Assembly: GCF_016428905.1 (NCBI RefSeq)
Contig: NZ_JAELTQ010000031.1
Span: 1-39,024 of the forward strand
Length of the DNA: 39,024 nucleotides
Source of the DNA: Dyella sp. ASV24
GTDB taxonomy: Bacteria; Pseudomonadota; Gammaproteobacteria; Xanthomonadales; Rhodanobacteraceae
Reading direction: 5' to 3'
Below, one piece after another: positions 1 to 8,905 of this stretch (position 1 is its first letter; each line of letters begins with the position of its first letter). The translations under genes were made by a program, and so were the position numbers. The notes below the pieces were generated by a model. That model made no database searches and was not told the DNA's origin. It saw only the letters and a program-made list of their open reading frames with translations.

Positions 1-1062
<1,062 letters not shown>

Positions 1063-1098
1063 GGCGAAGTTCCTTCGTGGGTCATACGGGCACTGGGG

Positions 1099-1581
1099 TC
1101 AGCGCCAGGTGTTGGGGATTCCCGGCACCGGCGACAGCCAGTCATTGCCGTGGAAACTGAAATCGCGGACTTCCTTTTCCTGCTCGGGCTTGGCGTTTGC
1201 GCTGCCGGTCACGCTGTACGGGACGCTGCCTGCACTGCCTTTGACGGCCGCGGCCTTGATCGCCGCCGTCATGTCGGGCGTGGGCAGGACGTCGATCTGG
1301 GTCACGTCGGCGGCAAAGGCCGGGATATCGAGGTCAAAGCGGGTGTGCAGGCGTACCGGCACGCTGTCCCCGACCTGCAGCTGTCCGTCGATGGAGTGGA
1401 AGTCCATCGAGCCGTAGCTGTTGTTCTGAATGCGCATGATCAGGCGCCACTGGCCGTCGGGCCGGGTGGTCATTTCCTGGATGCTGATGGTTGGCGGAAA
1501 CACGCTCTTCTTCGGCGGCCCGCAGGCCACCAGGCCCGCCACCAGCACGAGTAGCGCCATACCACCGAGCAGTCGTTTCAT
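1099..1581 (-). CDS. Small outer-envelope lipoprotein of unknown function
   Basis: A 160-aa protein with a lipoprotein signal peptide: positive MKR start, hydrophobic stretch and lipobox LVAC, with the lipidated cysteine at residue 20. A GAGGTG ribosome site lies just before ATG 1581. The mature part is a single beta-rich domain with alternating hydrophobics (QWRLIMRIQNNS, then FDLDIPAF). This recalls the LEA-14/NDR1-like fold of other bacterial lipoproteins, but the resemblance is weak and is my inference. It lies 36 bp upstream of the acyl-CoA dehydrogenase gene on the same strand and could be co-transcribed with it. No catalytic motif is visible. Confidence 0.8.
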   Translation of the reverse strand: MKRLLGGMALLVLVAGLVACGPPKKSVFPPTISIQEMTTRPDGQWRLIMRIQNNSYGSMDFHSIDGQLQVGDSVPVRLHTRFDLDIPAFAADVTQIDVLPTPDMTAAIKAAAVKGSAGSVPYSVTGSANAKPEQEKEVRDFSFHGNDWLSPVPGIPNTWR

Positions 1582-1773
1582 GGATGCACCTCAAACGATT
1601 GTTTGAATATTAGCAGGAGGACGCCAGCGTCTGTCCACGGGGCAGATGCCGACACCAGGATCTCAGCGTGTATGCGATCACGCCTGCGTGACAGAGTGCT
1701 GTTCCGGCGGGAGGTTCCCATTGCGCAGCGCAGCAGGCATCATCGCGGGCTCGTTCCCTACAGCATGCTGCTC

Positions 1774-2241
1774 ATGACCCGACGTATCGTTGCCCGCCGT
1801 TCCCCCATCCATGGCAATGGCGTGTTCGCCGTTACCCCGATCAAGAAAGGTGAGGAAATCATCGAGTACAAGGGCACGTTGACGTCGCATGAGGAAGCCG
1901 ACGAGATGTACGGCGACGGCGGCGAGACCGGGCATACGTTCCTGTTTACGCTCAACGACGATTACTTGATCGACGCCAATCGCAAGGGCAACACGGCGCG
2001 CTGGATCAACCACAGCTGCGATCCGAACTGCCAGGCGGTGATCGAGGAAAGCGCCAACGGTAATCCTCGTAAGGATCGTGTGCTGATCGAAGCCATCCGC
2101 AACATCAAGCCCGGCGAAGAGCTGACCTACGATTACGGCATCACGCTGGACATGCCGCACACCGCGCGCCTGAAAAAGCTGTGGAAGTGCCTGTGCGGGT
2201 CGAAGAACTGCACGGGCACGTTGTTGAAGGCCAAGCGCTAA
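1774..2241 (+). CDS. SET-domain protein-lysine methyltransferase with post-SET motif
   Basis: About 155 aa, almost entirely a compact SET domain. Visible motifs: the N-terminal IHGNGVFA segment, the SAM-binding and pseudoknot motif RWINHSCDPNC, the catalytic-tyrosine motif GEELTYDYG, and a C-terminal post-SET cysteine cluster CLCGSKNCTG that pairs with the NHSC cysteine to bind zinc in eukaryotic family members. It should transfer methyl groups from SAM to protein lysines; the substrate is unknown. I chose ATG 1774 because family members usually begin just before the RRI-ARRS segment. ATG 1765 is possible and the frame stays open to 1603, but no convincing Shine-Dalgarno decides it. The gene stands alone, convergent with the Gre-like gene. 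Confidence 0.85.
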   Translation: MTRRIVARRSPIHGNGVFAVTPIKKGEEIIEYKGTLTSHEEADEMYGDGGETGHTFLFTLNDDYLIDANRKGNTARWINHSCDPNCQAVIEESANGNPRKDRVLIEAIRNIKPGEELTYDYGITLDMPHTARLKKLWKCLCGSKNCTGTLLKAKR

Positions 2242-2261
2242 GGCGTATCGCCGTTCGCCAT

Positions 2262-2287
2262 GTAGGAGCGCACGAGTGCGCTCCTAC
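2262..2287. repeat. REP-like palindrome / bidirectional terminator
   Basis: Perfect inverted repeat with 12-bp arms GTAGGAGCGCAC and GTGCGCTCCTAC around a 2-nt centre. It starts with the GTAG core seen in many REP elements of pseudomonads and xanthomonads. It sits between the convergent SET and Gre-like genes, where it could also end transcription in both directions, although no T-run follows. It is the only copy I noticed in this window. Confidence 0.7.
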
Positions 2288-2316
2288 CGATGCCGCATCA
2301 CGCGTCGCTGCGTTCG

Positions 2317-2820
2317 TCAGGCATCGTCGGGATACTCGATCCCGACCACCTCGACATTGATATCCCCTGCTGGCCTTTGCCAAACCACCTCGTCGCCCAT
2401 GCGCGCGCCGAGCAAGGCTTTGGCGACGGGCGAGACATAGCTGACCAACCCGTGTTCCACATCCGCTTCGTCCTCGCCGACGATGCGGTAGCGCGCGTGT
2501 CCTTCGTCGCTGTCAACGGTCACCAGCGCACCGAAGGCCACACGGTCTCGCGGTTGCTGCGCGGGGTCCACTTCAATGGCGCTGCCCACGCGCGCGTTGA
2601 TCCATTTGAGCTCACGCTCCACCTCGGCCAGTTCGCGTTGCTGCAGCAAGGTGTCCGTTGCCGTGCGCAACGCATCGCGTCGCTCCCGTAGTGCAACCAG
2701 CCGCTCTCGCAGTTGCGCGATACCGCGTGGCGTCACGTAGTTGGGGTGTTCGCTCAGCGGGATATCCGGCAGCCGTTCGCCGACGGATTCGTCCGCATCC
2801 TTCACGAAGGAGCGGCTCAT
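2317..2820 (-). CDS. GreA/GreB-family transcription factor with atypical coiled-coil tip
   Basis: A 167-aa protein with the Gre layout: a short N-terminal extension starting MSRSFVKDAD, an antiparallel coiled coil (about residues 28-80, from NYVTPRGIAQL), and a C-terminal FKBP-like domain (from about residue 85, including SYVSPVAKALLGARMGDEVV). ATG 2820 has a strong GGAGGT site 6 nt upstream. Canonical GreA/GreB bind the RNA polymerase secondary channel and use tip acidic residues in the GDLSENAEY segment to stimulate cleavage of backtracked RNA. Here that segment reads roughly LLQQRELAEVE, so the GD-SEN signature is absent. It probably still binds the secondary channel, but transcript cleavage activity is doubtful. 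It belongs to the short GreAB-like subfamily found beside true GreA and GreB in many proteobacteria. Confidence 0.85.
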   Translation of the reverse strand: MSRSFVKDADESVGERLPDIPLSEHPNYVTPRGIAQLRERLVALRERRDALRTATDTLLQQRELAEVERELKWINARVGSAIEVDPAQQPRDRVAFGALVTVDSDEGHARYRIVGEDEADVEHGLVSYVSPVAKALLGARMGDEVVWQRPAGDINVEVVGIEYPDDA

Positions 2821-2910
2821 CGCTTACCTCCAGCGCGCCGTCGTTTCGGCGCGTCTACCTAGATGCACATGGCGGCGTGTCTGCCGCGCCTCAAGCGGGT
2901 ACAGGCGCAC

Positions 2911-2932
2911 GGGTGCGACGCCGGTCGCACCC
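2911..2932 (-). terminator. Hairpin downstream of the EF-G2-like gene
   Basis: Perfect 9-bp stem GGGTGCGAC / GTCGCACCC with a 4-nt loop, 23 bp past the stop codon of the EF-G2-like gene. It lacks a clear U-tract, so intrinsic termination is plausible but not certain. Confidence 0.5.
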
Positions 2933-2955
2933 ATTCAGGCGATGAACGAACCGGT

Positions 2956-4995
2956 TCAGTCGTCGTCGACGTGAGGCTTCCATGCTTCGCTGAGTTGCTT
3001 CTGCACCGGTGCAGGCACCGGCTCGTAGTGGCTCAGGTCCAGGCTGTAGCGGCCGCGTCCACCGGTCATTGCCTTGAGCTCGGTGGGGTAGTCGGTCAAC
3101 TCCGCCAGCGGGGCCTGTGCTTTGATGACGATCTCGCCGCCACGCAGGGAGTCAGTGCCCATGATGCGCGCGCGTTTGCCCGCCAGTCCGCCGGTGACGT
3201 CGCCCACGTTGGCCTCGGGTATGGCGACTTCTACATCGACAATGGGCTCCAGCACGACCGGCCTGGCCTTTCCTACGGCGTCGAGAAAAGCTTTCTTGCC
3301 TGCACTGATGAAGGCGACTTCCTTGGAGTCGACGGGGTGGTATTTGCCGTCGTAAACGGTGACGCGTACGTCCTGAATCGGATAGCCGGCAACGGCGCCC
3401 GCTTCCAAGGCCTGCCGCACGCCTTTCTCGATAGCCGGCAGGAACTGGCCGGGAATGACACCGCCTTTGACAGCGTCGACAAACTCGAAGCCCGTGCCGC
3501 GATCCAGTGGCTCCACCCGCAGGAAAACCTCGCCGAACTGACCCGCGCCGCCCGTCTGCTTTTTGTGGCGATGATGGCCTTCCGCACGGCCCGCGATGGT
3601 TTCTCGATAAGCGATGCGTGGCGGGTGCGTGGTTACTTCAACGCTGTAACGGTCCTTCATGCGTTCAAGCATGATTTTCAGATGGAGGTCGGACAGTCCG
3701 CGCACCACGGTCTCGTTGAGCTCCTTGTGGTGCTCCAGGCGGAAGCAGGGGTCTTCCTCTGCCAGTCGACCGATAGCCTGCGAGAGTTTCTGTTCTTGTC
3801 CCTTGTGCTTGGGTTCCAGCGCCAGGCCAAACATGGGTTGTGGGAAGCGCACCGGTGCCAGGTGAATGCGATCCTCGTCGTGTGAATCGTGCAGCACGGC
3901 ATCAAAGTGGATCTCTTCCACTTTCGCGACCGCGGCGATATCACCGGGAATGGCCTGGTCGATTTCTTCGTGCGCCTTGCCGCGCAATCGGAACAGATGT
4001 CCCACCTTGAAAGGCTTCTTGCTGTCATCGATAAACAACTGCGTGTCGCGGCGCACGGTGCCCTGCCATACGCGGAACACGCCGAGCTTGCCCACGAATG
4101 GATCGTTGACGATCTTGAACACGTCCGCGATGACGTGCTGCGACGGATCGGCGTTGACGGTGATCTCTTCGCCATCGCCATTGAGGAACGGGGGCGGGTT
4201 ACCTTCCGCGGGATTGGGCAGCAAGCGGTCAGCCAGCTCCAGGAATTCTTTGATACCCGCGCCGGTGCGCGCACTCACGAAGCAGATGGGGACGAGATGG
4301 CCTTCGCGCAGGCACTGCTCGAAAGCGTCGTGCAGCTCCTGCGGGCTCAGTTCTCCTTCGCCGGAGTCGAGGTAGTGACCCATCACGGTTTCGTTGATCT
4401 CCACCACCTGGTCGAGAATGCGTTGGTGTGCTTCGGTCAACGACGAGATATCGGTGGTGCCTTCGCTATGGAAGAAGCAGTCGAGCACCTGCTTTCCACC
4501 ATCGGCGGGGAGATTCACCGGCAGGCATTGCGTGCCGAATTCCTCGCGCAGCGCGTCCACCAATCCGGCCAGTCGCGCGCCTTCGGTATCGATCTTGTTG
4601 ATCACCAGCACGCGCGCGAGCTTGCGTTCGGCTGCGCGCTCCATCATGCGACGCGTGCCGTACTCAATGCCGTTGGCGGCATTGATCACAATGGCCACGG
4701 TCTCCACGGCAGCAAAGGCGGATAACGTGGGGCCGCGGAAATCGGCGTAACCGGCAGTGTCGATCAGGTTGATGTGGCTCTTGCCGAACGGAATGCTGGC
4801 GATAGCCGTGTCAATCGAGTGGCCGCGCGTCTTCTCCTGTTCGTCGGTATCGGACTGGGTCGAGCCGCGCTCTACTGAACCCTGGTTCTGGATGACGCCG
4901 CCCGTGTGCAGCAGTGCTTCGAACAGCGTGGTCTTGCCGACGCCGGCATGTCCGGCGAGTGCGATGTTGCGGATGTTTTCCGTGTTGTACGACAC
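2956..4995 (-). CDS. EF-G2-type (elongation factor G-like) translation GTPase
   Basis: 679 aa from GTG 4995, chosen because GGGAGG lies about 8 nt upstream; the frame stays open to 5091 but the extra residues look non-native. GTPase motifs: P-loop GHAGVGKTT (residues 15-23), switch I RGHSID, G3 DTAGYADF, G4 NKID. Domain IV carries HKKQTGGAGQFG and the C-terminal domain V is present, so all EF-G domains are there. The G3 histidine that EF-G uses for GTP hydrolysis (DTPGH) is tyrosine here (Tyr83), as in the EF-G2/FusA2 subgroup. A mycobacterial member of that subgroup was reported to bind nucleotide but lack ribosome-stimulated GTPase activity. It is unlikely to be the housekeeping fusA, which normally sits with rpsL-rpsG-tufA. 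No neighbour hints at its role. Confidence 0.88.
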   Translation of the reverse strand: MSYNTENIRNIALAGHAGVGKTTLFEALLHTGGVIQNQGSVERGSTQSDTDEQEKTRGHSIDTAIASIPFGKSHINLIDTAGYADFRGPTLSAFAAVETVAIVINAANGIEYGTRRMMERAAERKLARVLVINKIDTEGARLAGLVDALREEFGTQCLPVNLPADGGKQVLDCFFHSEGTTDISSLTEAHQRILDQVVEINETVMGHYLDSGEGELSPQELHDAFEQCLREGHLVPICFVSARTGAGIKEFLELADRLLPNPAEGNPPPFLNGDGEEITVNADPSQHVIADVFKIVNDPFVGKLGVFRVWQGTVRRDTQLFIDDSKKPFKVGHLFRLRGKAHEEIDQAIPGDIAAVAKVEEIHFDAVLHDSHDEDRIHLAPVRFPQPMFGLALEPKHKGQEQKLSQAIGRLAEEDPCFRLEHHKELNETVVRGLSDLHLKIMLERMKDRYSVEVTTHPPRIAYRETIAGRAEGHHRHKKQTGGAGQFGEVFLRVEPLDRGTGFEFVDAVKGGVIPGQFLPAIEKGVRQALEAGAVAGYPIQDVRVTVYDGKYHPVDSKEVAFISAGKKAFLDAVGKARPVVLEPIVDVEVAIPEANVGDVTGGLAGKRARIMGTDSLRGGEIVIKAQAPLAELTDYPTELKAMTGGRGRYSLDLSHYEPVPAPVQKQLSEAWKPHVDDD

Positions 4996-5249
4996 GATGC
5001 GACCCTCCCATGGCTGGGCGCGGAATCGTGCCGACGTGACCTGCGGCGCCGCACGAAGCCGCGCAAGCGGCTGACGATGGCGGGCCGTCATGGTCGTCCA
5101 GGCGTGCGGGACGCGGGGGCGGTCATGGCGGGTACGGCCGGGGTGGCCGTTTGTGTAGGTTTTCGCGATCGGGCCCCTGGGTCAAGTTGCAGTGCGGTGG
5201 AAGGGGAACCCTTAAGGCTGGCGCTTGTCTGCAGAGGTCTCCACCCCGC

Positions 5250-6320
5250 ATGGTGGCTCGCATCCAACCTGCGCATACCCCCGAGTCGAGAAGAGAATCC
5301 CCCATCGAGCACACTGAGCAGGTCGAACACCATCGCTGGACGCCACCGGATGCCTCGTCACGCGGACTGGCGCCACTCGATGGACCCACACGTGCGTTGC
5401 TGCATCAGCTGCGCTGGCGAAAAGCCCCGCCCAGTCGCGGGCGTCGCTGGGTGGCCCTGGGCATCGTGCTGGTGTTGCACGTCCTGTTTGGATGGTTCAC
5501 CTGGCATGAAATGCAGGTGAGGAAAGCGTCGGAAATCGCGCGCTATGAGCGCGCGGGTGCACTGCAGGTGCGTTTGATACCGCGCGCGGTAACTCCTCCC
5601 GGTCCACCTGCGCCGGCGGAGCTGGTACCGCCGCCACTGCTGGAGCCTGTGCCACCACCGCGCCCGGTCAATCGGCCCGTGGTGCATGAGCCGCCGGCAA
5701 AGAACGCCATGACGGTGAGCCTCCCGCCAGAACCGCCTGCACCAGCGAGCTCCAGTCCGCCTGCGCCACAGCCCAATCTTTACAACCAGAGCGGGCAGGT
5801 CGCGTTGCCCGCTACGACAAGCACGGTGCCGCCCGCTCCGGAAGGGGGCTACGTGCAGAAGATGCCGCAGGGTGATTCAACGATCATGCAGCACACCACG
5901 TCGGTGCCGTACAAGGCCACGCGGTTTGACAAGGATTGGGAGAAGACCAGCGGCAACGTCGTCCAGGATGCGCTCAAGCGGGCGAAGGACGACACCACCG
6001 TGAAGCACACCTTCCACGTCGCGCCTGGTGTGCGCATCCATTGCTCGATCTCGTTCGCCGCGCTTTCCGGCGGCTGTGGCGGTGATCCGCCGGCACCACC
6101 GCCACCCAATGACGGTGATATGCGCATGAGCATGGCGCCAGCCAATCAGCTGGCGCCGGGTTCCCCCCCGCCCAAGGTGCCGAGCGTGGAAGAGTGCATC
6201 GCCATCTATCGCGCGGAAAAGCCGTTGCCCTATGGCTGCCCTGTCGATACGCCCACGCGTTCGGTCGATGCGGAAATGCAGGAGCGCGCGGCGCATCCCG
6301 TAAATCAGGAAAGTCACTGA
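5250..6320 (+). CDS. TonB-like membrane-anchored protein with novel four-cysteine domain (copy 1)
   Basis: 356 aa from ATG 5250 (AGAGG about 12 nt upstream; start moderately sure). Layout: an Arg-rich cytoplasmic N-terminus (RWRKAPPSRGRR), one membrane helix at about residues 67-86 with an internal His77, a proline-rich periplasmic stalk (about 100-200), then a compact C-terminal domain from about residue 210. That domain contains STIMQHTTSVPYKATRFDKD, KHTFHVAPGVRIHC and a final ECIAIYR...LPYGC. This is the TonB/TolA architecture, including the histidine in the helix, but the C-terminal domain is not the TonB fold (no YP motif). The next gene encodes a paralog, 52 bp downstream. No exbB/exbD genes are visible. 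Function unknown; a periplasm-spanning energy transducer or envelope linker is an inference. Confidence 0.8.
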   Translation: MVARIQPAHTPESRRESPIEHTEQVEHHRWTPPDASSRGLAPLDGPTRALLHQLRWRKAPPSRGRRWVALGIVLVLHVLFGWFTWHEMQVRKASEIARYERAGALQVRLIPRAVTPPGPPAPAELVPPPLLEPVPPPRPVNRPVVHEPPAKNAMTVSLPPEPPAPASSSPPAPQPNLYNQSGQVALPATTSTVPPAPEGGYVQKMPQGDSTIMQHTTSVPYKATRFDKDWEKTSGNVVQDALKRAKDDTTVKHTFHVAPGVRIHCSISFAALSGGCGGDPPAPPPPNDGDMRMSMAPANQLAPGSPPPKVPSVEECIAIYRAEKPLPYGCPVDTPTRSVDAEMQERAAHPVNQESH

Positions 6321-6372
6321 GCTGGCAGGGCCGAGGACTTCTCAGAATGGCGTCGCCAGCTACACTTCCGTC

Positions 6373-8289
6373 ATGGAGAGGGAATCCGCCGGCCGACTGA
6401 CTGTGTCACTACCATCGCCCAGGTCGGCGGCGGAGAGTGCGGCCGTCTATCGTCGGCGTCGCGCCGAGCGTCCACGCGATCGCTGGTTGCGCATTCTGGC
6501 GCTGGCCTGCGCACTGCTGGTGCACCTTGTGTTCCTGTTTGGCGCTGTCCTCGGCTCGGCCTACGAGATGGAAGAGGTCAACGACGAATCACCACCGCTG
6601 GTCGTGCGCCTCATCGAAAAGCCCAAGGAGGAACCGCCGCCGCCGCCCCCCGTACGCGGTACGCCGCCGAAGCAGGTGGGGCCGGTGCACAAGGGTAATG
6701 CGAGCAACGCGCCGCACACGGCGCGTCAGAGCAGTTCGTCCACACGCACCAACAACGATTTGTCGCCCATACCCGTGCCTGCGATGCAGACGCCGGTGGT
6801 AACCGATGTGTCCAAGGCGACGGCACCGAAACCGGAGATCACCGCCGCGCCGCTGCCACCAGTGACCGTCCCCAAGCCCGCGCCAGCCGAACAGTTGCAG
6901 CCGGTGCCTGTTGCGCCGGAGCCGCCGCAGGTAGCCATGGAAGCGCCCGCCGTCGAGAAGCCGGTGCCGCCGACGTTCCAGCCCGAGCCGGTGCGCAAGC
7001 CCCAGGCAGAGGGCAACCAACCCATGCCGCCACCGGCGTCGCTGGCCATTCCGGAGGTGCCTGCGCAGTCGGCCCCCGTCGTGACGCCGCCGACCATCGC
7101 GATGGAGAAGGCCGTGCCGACGGAAGCGCGTCCGAGCATTGCGCCAGTGTCCCGCCCGGAAGCACCCGCCTCGCCACCGGAGCCCGAATTGCAGGCCGTG
7201 CCCATGCCTGCGCAGGCCGCACCCACGGTGAACCTGCAGCCGCAGCCAAACACGATCGCACCGGTGGTGCCGAAAGAGCAGCCCACGATCGAAGCGCCCG
7301 CCATCCGCGTGGCGGAAGAGCCGCAGTTGGAAGCCGTGCCGCTGCCGCCCAATCCCCAGCCGACCGTTGAACACCCCCAAGCTCCGCATCTGGATGTCGT
7401 TGCGCCCAAGGCTGTTGCCTTGGACAACAAGCCGTCCATCGAGCGCCCGCAGTTGTCGGAGACGCCGGCGGAGTCGGCACCGACGCAGAGTGCGACATCC
7501 GCATCGAGTGCGCAGGCATCGTCTCAGAGCGCGTCCAGTGCGCAGGCGAATACGGCCAGCAGCGAGTCCAGCCCATCGTCCAGTGGAAGCGGTGAAAGCA
7601 GTGCGCCGAACGCGACGCCGCAAGGCAGCCGCAGCGGTACGCCAGGCCAGCCCAACGGTGCGAGCCAGTCACCGGGCGTCGCGGGTGGCAAGGGGCTGAA
7701 TCTTTCGCTGCCGCCAGGCAATGGCAATGGCAACGGACAAAGTGGCAAGGGGCAGGGCGAGCAAGAGGGCGCGGTGGGTACTTACGTGCAGCTCAAGCCG
7801 CATGGCAATACCGAGATCATGTCGCACGGCACGCCCAACATCGGCTACCAGTCGACCCGTTTCGAGAAGGATTGGACGCCCGAAGGCGAGAGCTCCATCG
7901 ATACGGCGCTGCGCCACGCCGTCGAAAAGACCACCATGCGCCACACCTTCCACCTGCCTCGGGGCGTGCGCGTGGAGTGTGTGGTGATGCCGTTGTTCCC
8001 CATGGCGCTGTTTGGTTGCGGCAACGGCGACGCCCCGCCACAGCCGGTGGACGATGTCGTCTACGACAAGATGAAGCTCGCGCCAACTAACCCGTTGGTT
8101 CCGCCTGCGCCTGTCAGCGCAGCACCTACGATGGCGACAGTGAAACTGGACAATGCGGCTCAGTGCTCGGCAGCACGTGTTGCAGGCGGTCCGCTACCGC
8201 CGGGCTGTTCGGCAGACACCATAACGATTCCCACCGGGCCGGCACGCAGCAGTACGACCTGGGTTCCGGCGAGTGACCAGTTTCACTGA
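6373..8289 (+). CDS. TonB-like proline-rich protein with novel four-cysteine domain (copy 2)
   Basis: 638 aa from ATG 6373; no good Shine-Dalgarno is visible, so the start is tentative (GTG 6403 is an alternative). A basic N-terminus (YRRRRAERPRDR) is followed by one membrane helix at about 40-62 with His51, an EKPKEEPPPPPP segment as in TonB, a very long Pro/Ala/Glu-rich stalk (about 85-370), a Ser/Gly-rich linker (about 370-465), and a C-terminal domain from about 480 homologous to the previous gene's. Shared features include TRF[DE]KDW, HTFH, GVR-x-[HE]C and a terminal C-x13-C ending LP-x-GC. Four cysteines are conserved between the copies, suggesting two periplasmic disulfides. The stalk is about 300 residues longer than copy 1's, long enough to span the periplasm. 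Likely one operon with copy 1. Confidence 0.8.
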   Translation: MERESAGRLTVSLPSPRSAAESAAVYRRRRAERPRDRWLRILALACALLVHLVFLFGAVLGSAYEMEEVNDESPPLVVRLIEKPKEEPPPPPPVRGTPPKQVGPVHKGNASNAPHTARQSSSSTRTNNDLSPIPVPAMQTPVVTDVSKATAPKPEITAAPLPPVTVPKPAPAEQLQPVPVAPEPPQVAMEAPAVEKPVPPTFQPEPVRKPQAEGNQPMPPPASLAIPEVPAQSAPVVTPPTIAMEKAVPTEARPSIAPVSRPEAPASPPEPELQAVPMPAQAAPTVNLQPQPNTIAPVVPKEQPTIEAPAIRVAEEPQLEAVPLPPNPQPTVEHPQAPHLDVVAPKAVALDNKPSIERPQLSETPAESAPTQSATSASSAQASSQSASSAQANTASSESSPSSSGSGESSAPNATPQGSRSGTPGQPNGASQSPGVAGGKGLNLSLPPGNGNGNGQSGKGQGEQEGAVGTYVQLKPHGNTEIMSHGTPNIGYQSTRFEKDWTPEGESSIDTALRHAVEKTTMRHTFHLPRGVRVECVVMPLFPMALFGCGNGDAPPQPVDDVVYDKMKLAPTNPLVPPAPVSAAPTMATVKLDNAAQCSAARVAGGPLPPGCSADTITIPTGPARSSTTWVPASDQFH

Positions 8290-8410
8290 CGTCATCCGCA
8301 TGCGTTGTTGTCCTTCGTAGTTCGTCGATAGTCCCCTCGGTAAAGGGTCGCTGGCGGTCTCTTGCCGTCAATGGTCAGGCTTCGGGCTCATTTGATCGGG
8401 AGCCCGAATA

Positions 8411-8844
8411 GTGAAGAACCATCTGATCGCCCTTCTGATGTTGCCGGCCTGTCTGCAGGCACGGTCACGCATGCCAGTGATGAACTCAACGGCAAACTCC
8501 GCTTTGATCTGAGCAGATGGTCGTTGATCTACAAGCACGTGAGTGGCAAGGGCGTTGTTACGTGCAATGGCGGGAAGTCGATGAAAGTAAAGCTGGAGGC
8601 CAATGGTGGCGGACTTTCAGTGGGCAGTTCGCGAGTCGATGATGGCAACGGCGTATTTGCCGCGCTGCATTCGATTGACGAAGTGCCGGGAACCTATGCC
8701 GATGTCAATGCGCATTCAGTCCTCAAGAGTGGTGATGCGCAAGTGCTCACCAAAGGAGTGGTGTCGCTGGCCATTGCGGGTGTCGGGCATGGCGTGGAAA
8801 TGGGCATCACCGTGGGTGAGCTGACCATCAGCAAAGACGAGTAG
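8411..8844 (+). pseudogene. Small exported protein gene with apparent frameshift after the signal peptide
   Basis: GTG 8411, 9 nt after a GGGAG ribosome site, opens a typical signal peptide: V/M-K-N-H-L-I-A-L-L-M-L-P-A-C-L. That frame then hits a stop at about 8484. The following codons in the -1 frame (from about 8455) read AGTVTHASDELNGKLRFDLS and continue to the stop at 8842-8844 as a coherent domain of about 125 aa (CNGGKSMKVKLEANGGG, VLTKGVVSLAI). Joining the frames gives a normal precursor with a cleavage site near THA|SDE. The upstream extension of the mature frame (to 8362) has no hydrophobic segment. So a single missing base near 8453-8458, a sequencing error, or programmed shifting are the options. 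The mature domain resembles small exported hypotheticals of beta- and gammaproteobacteria; function unknown. Confidence 0.65.
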
Positions 8845-8905
8845 GTGCGCACAACGATGGTGCGCGAAGGCGTGTCGGCCGCGTGGTGGCCGTGGATGCG
8901 TGCCG

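Noticed and set aside
5088-5333. Possible small minus-strand gene in the gap between EF-G2 and the first TonB-like gene.
   Set aside because: No ribosome site, no hydrophobic or conserved segment, and it overlaps the start of the TonB-like gene; the gap is better read as a divergent promoter region.
8362-8410. Start at 8362 for the small exported protein, keeping one uninterrupted frame.
   Set aside because: It has no ribosome site and no signal-like segment, whereas GTG 8411 in the other frame has both, so a frameshift explains the locus better.
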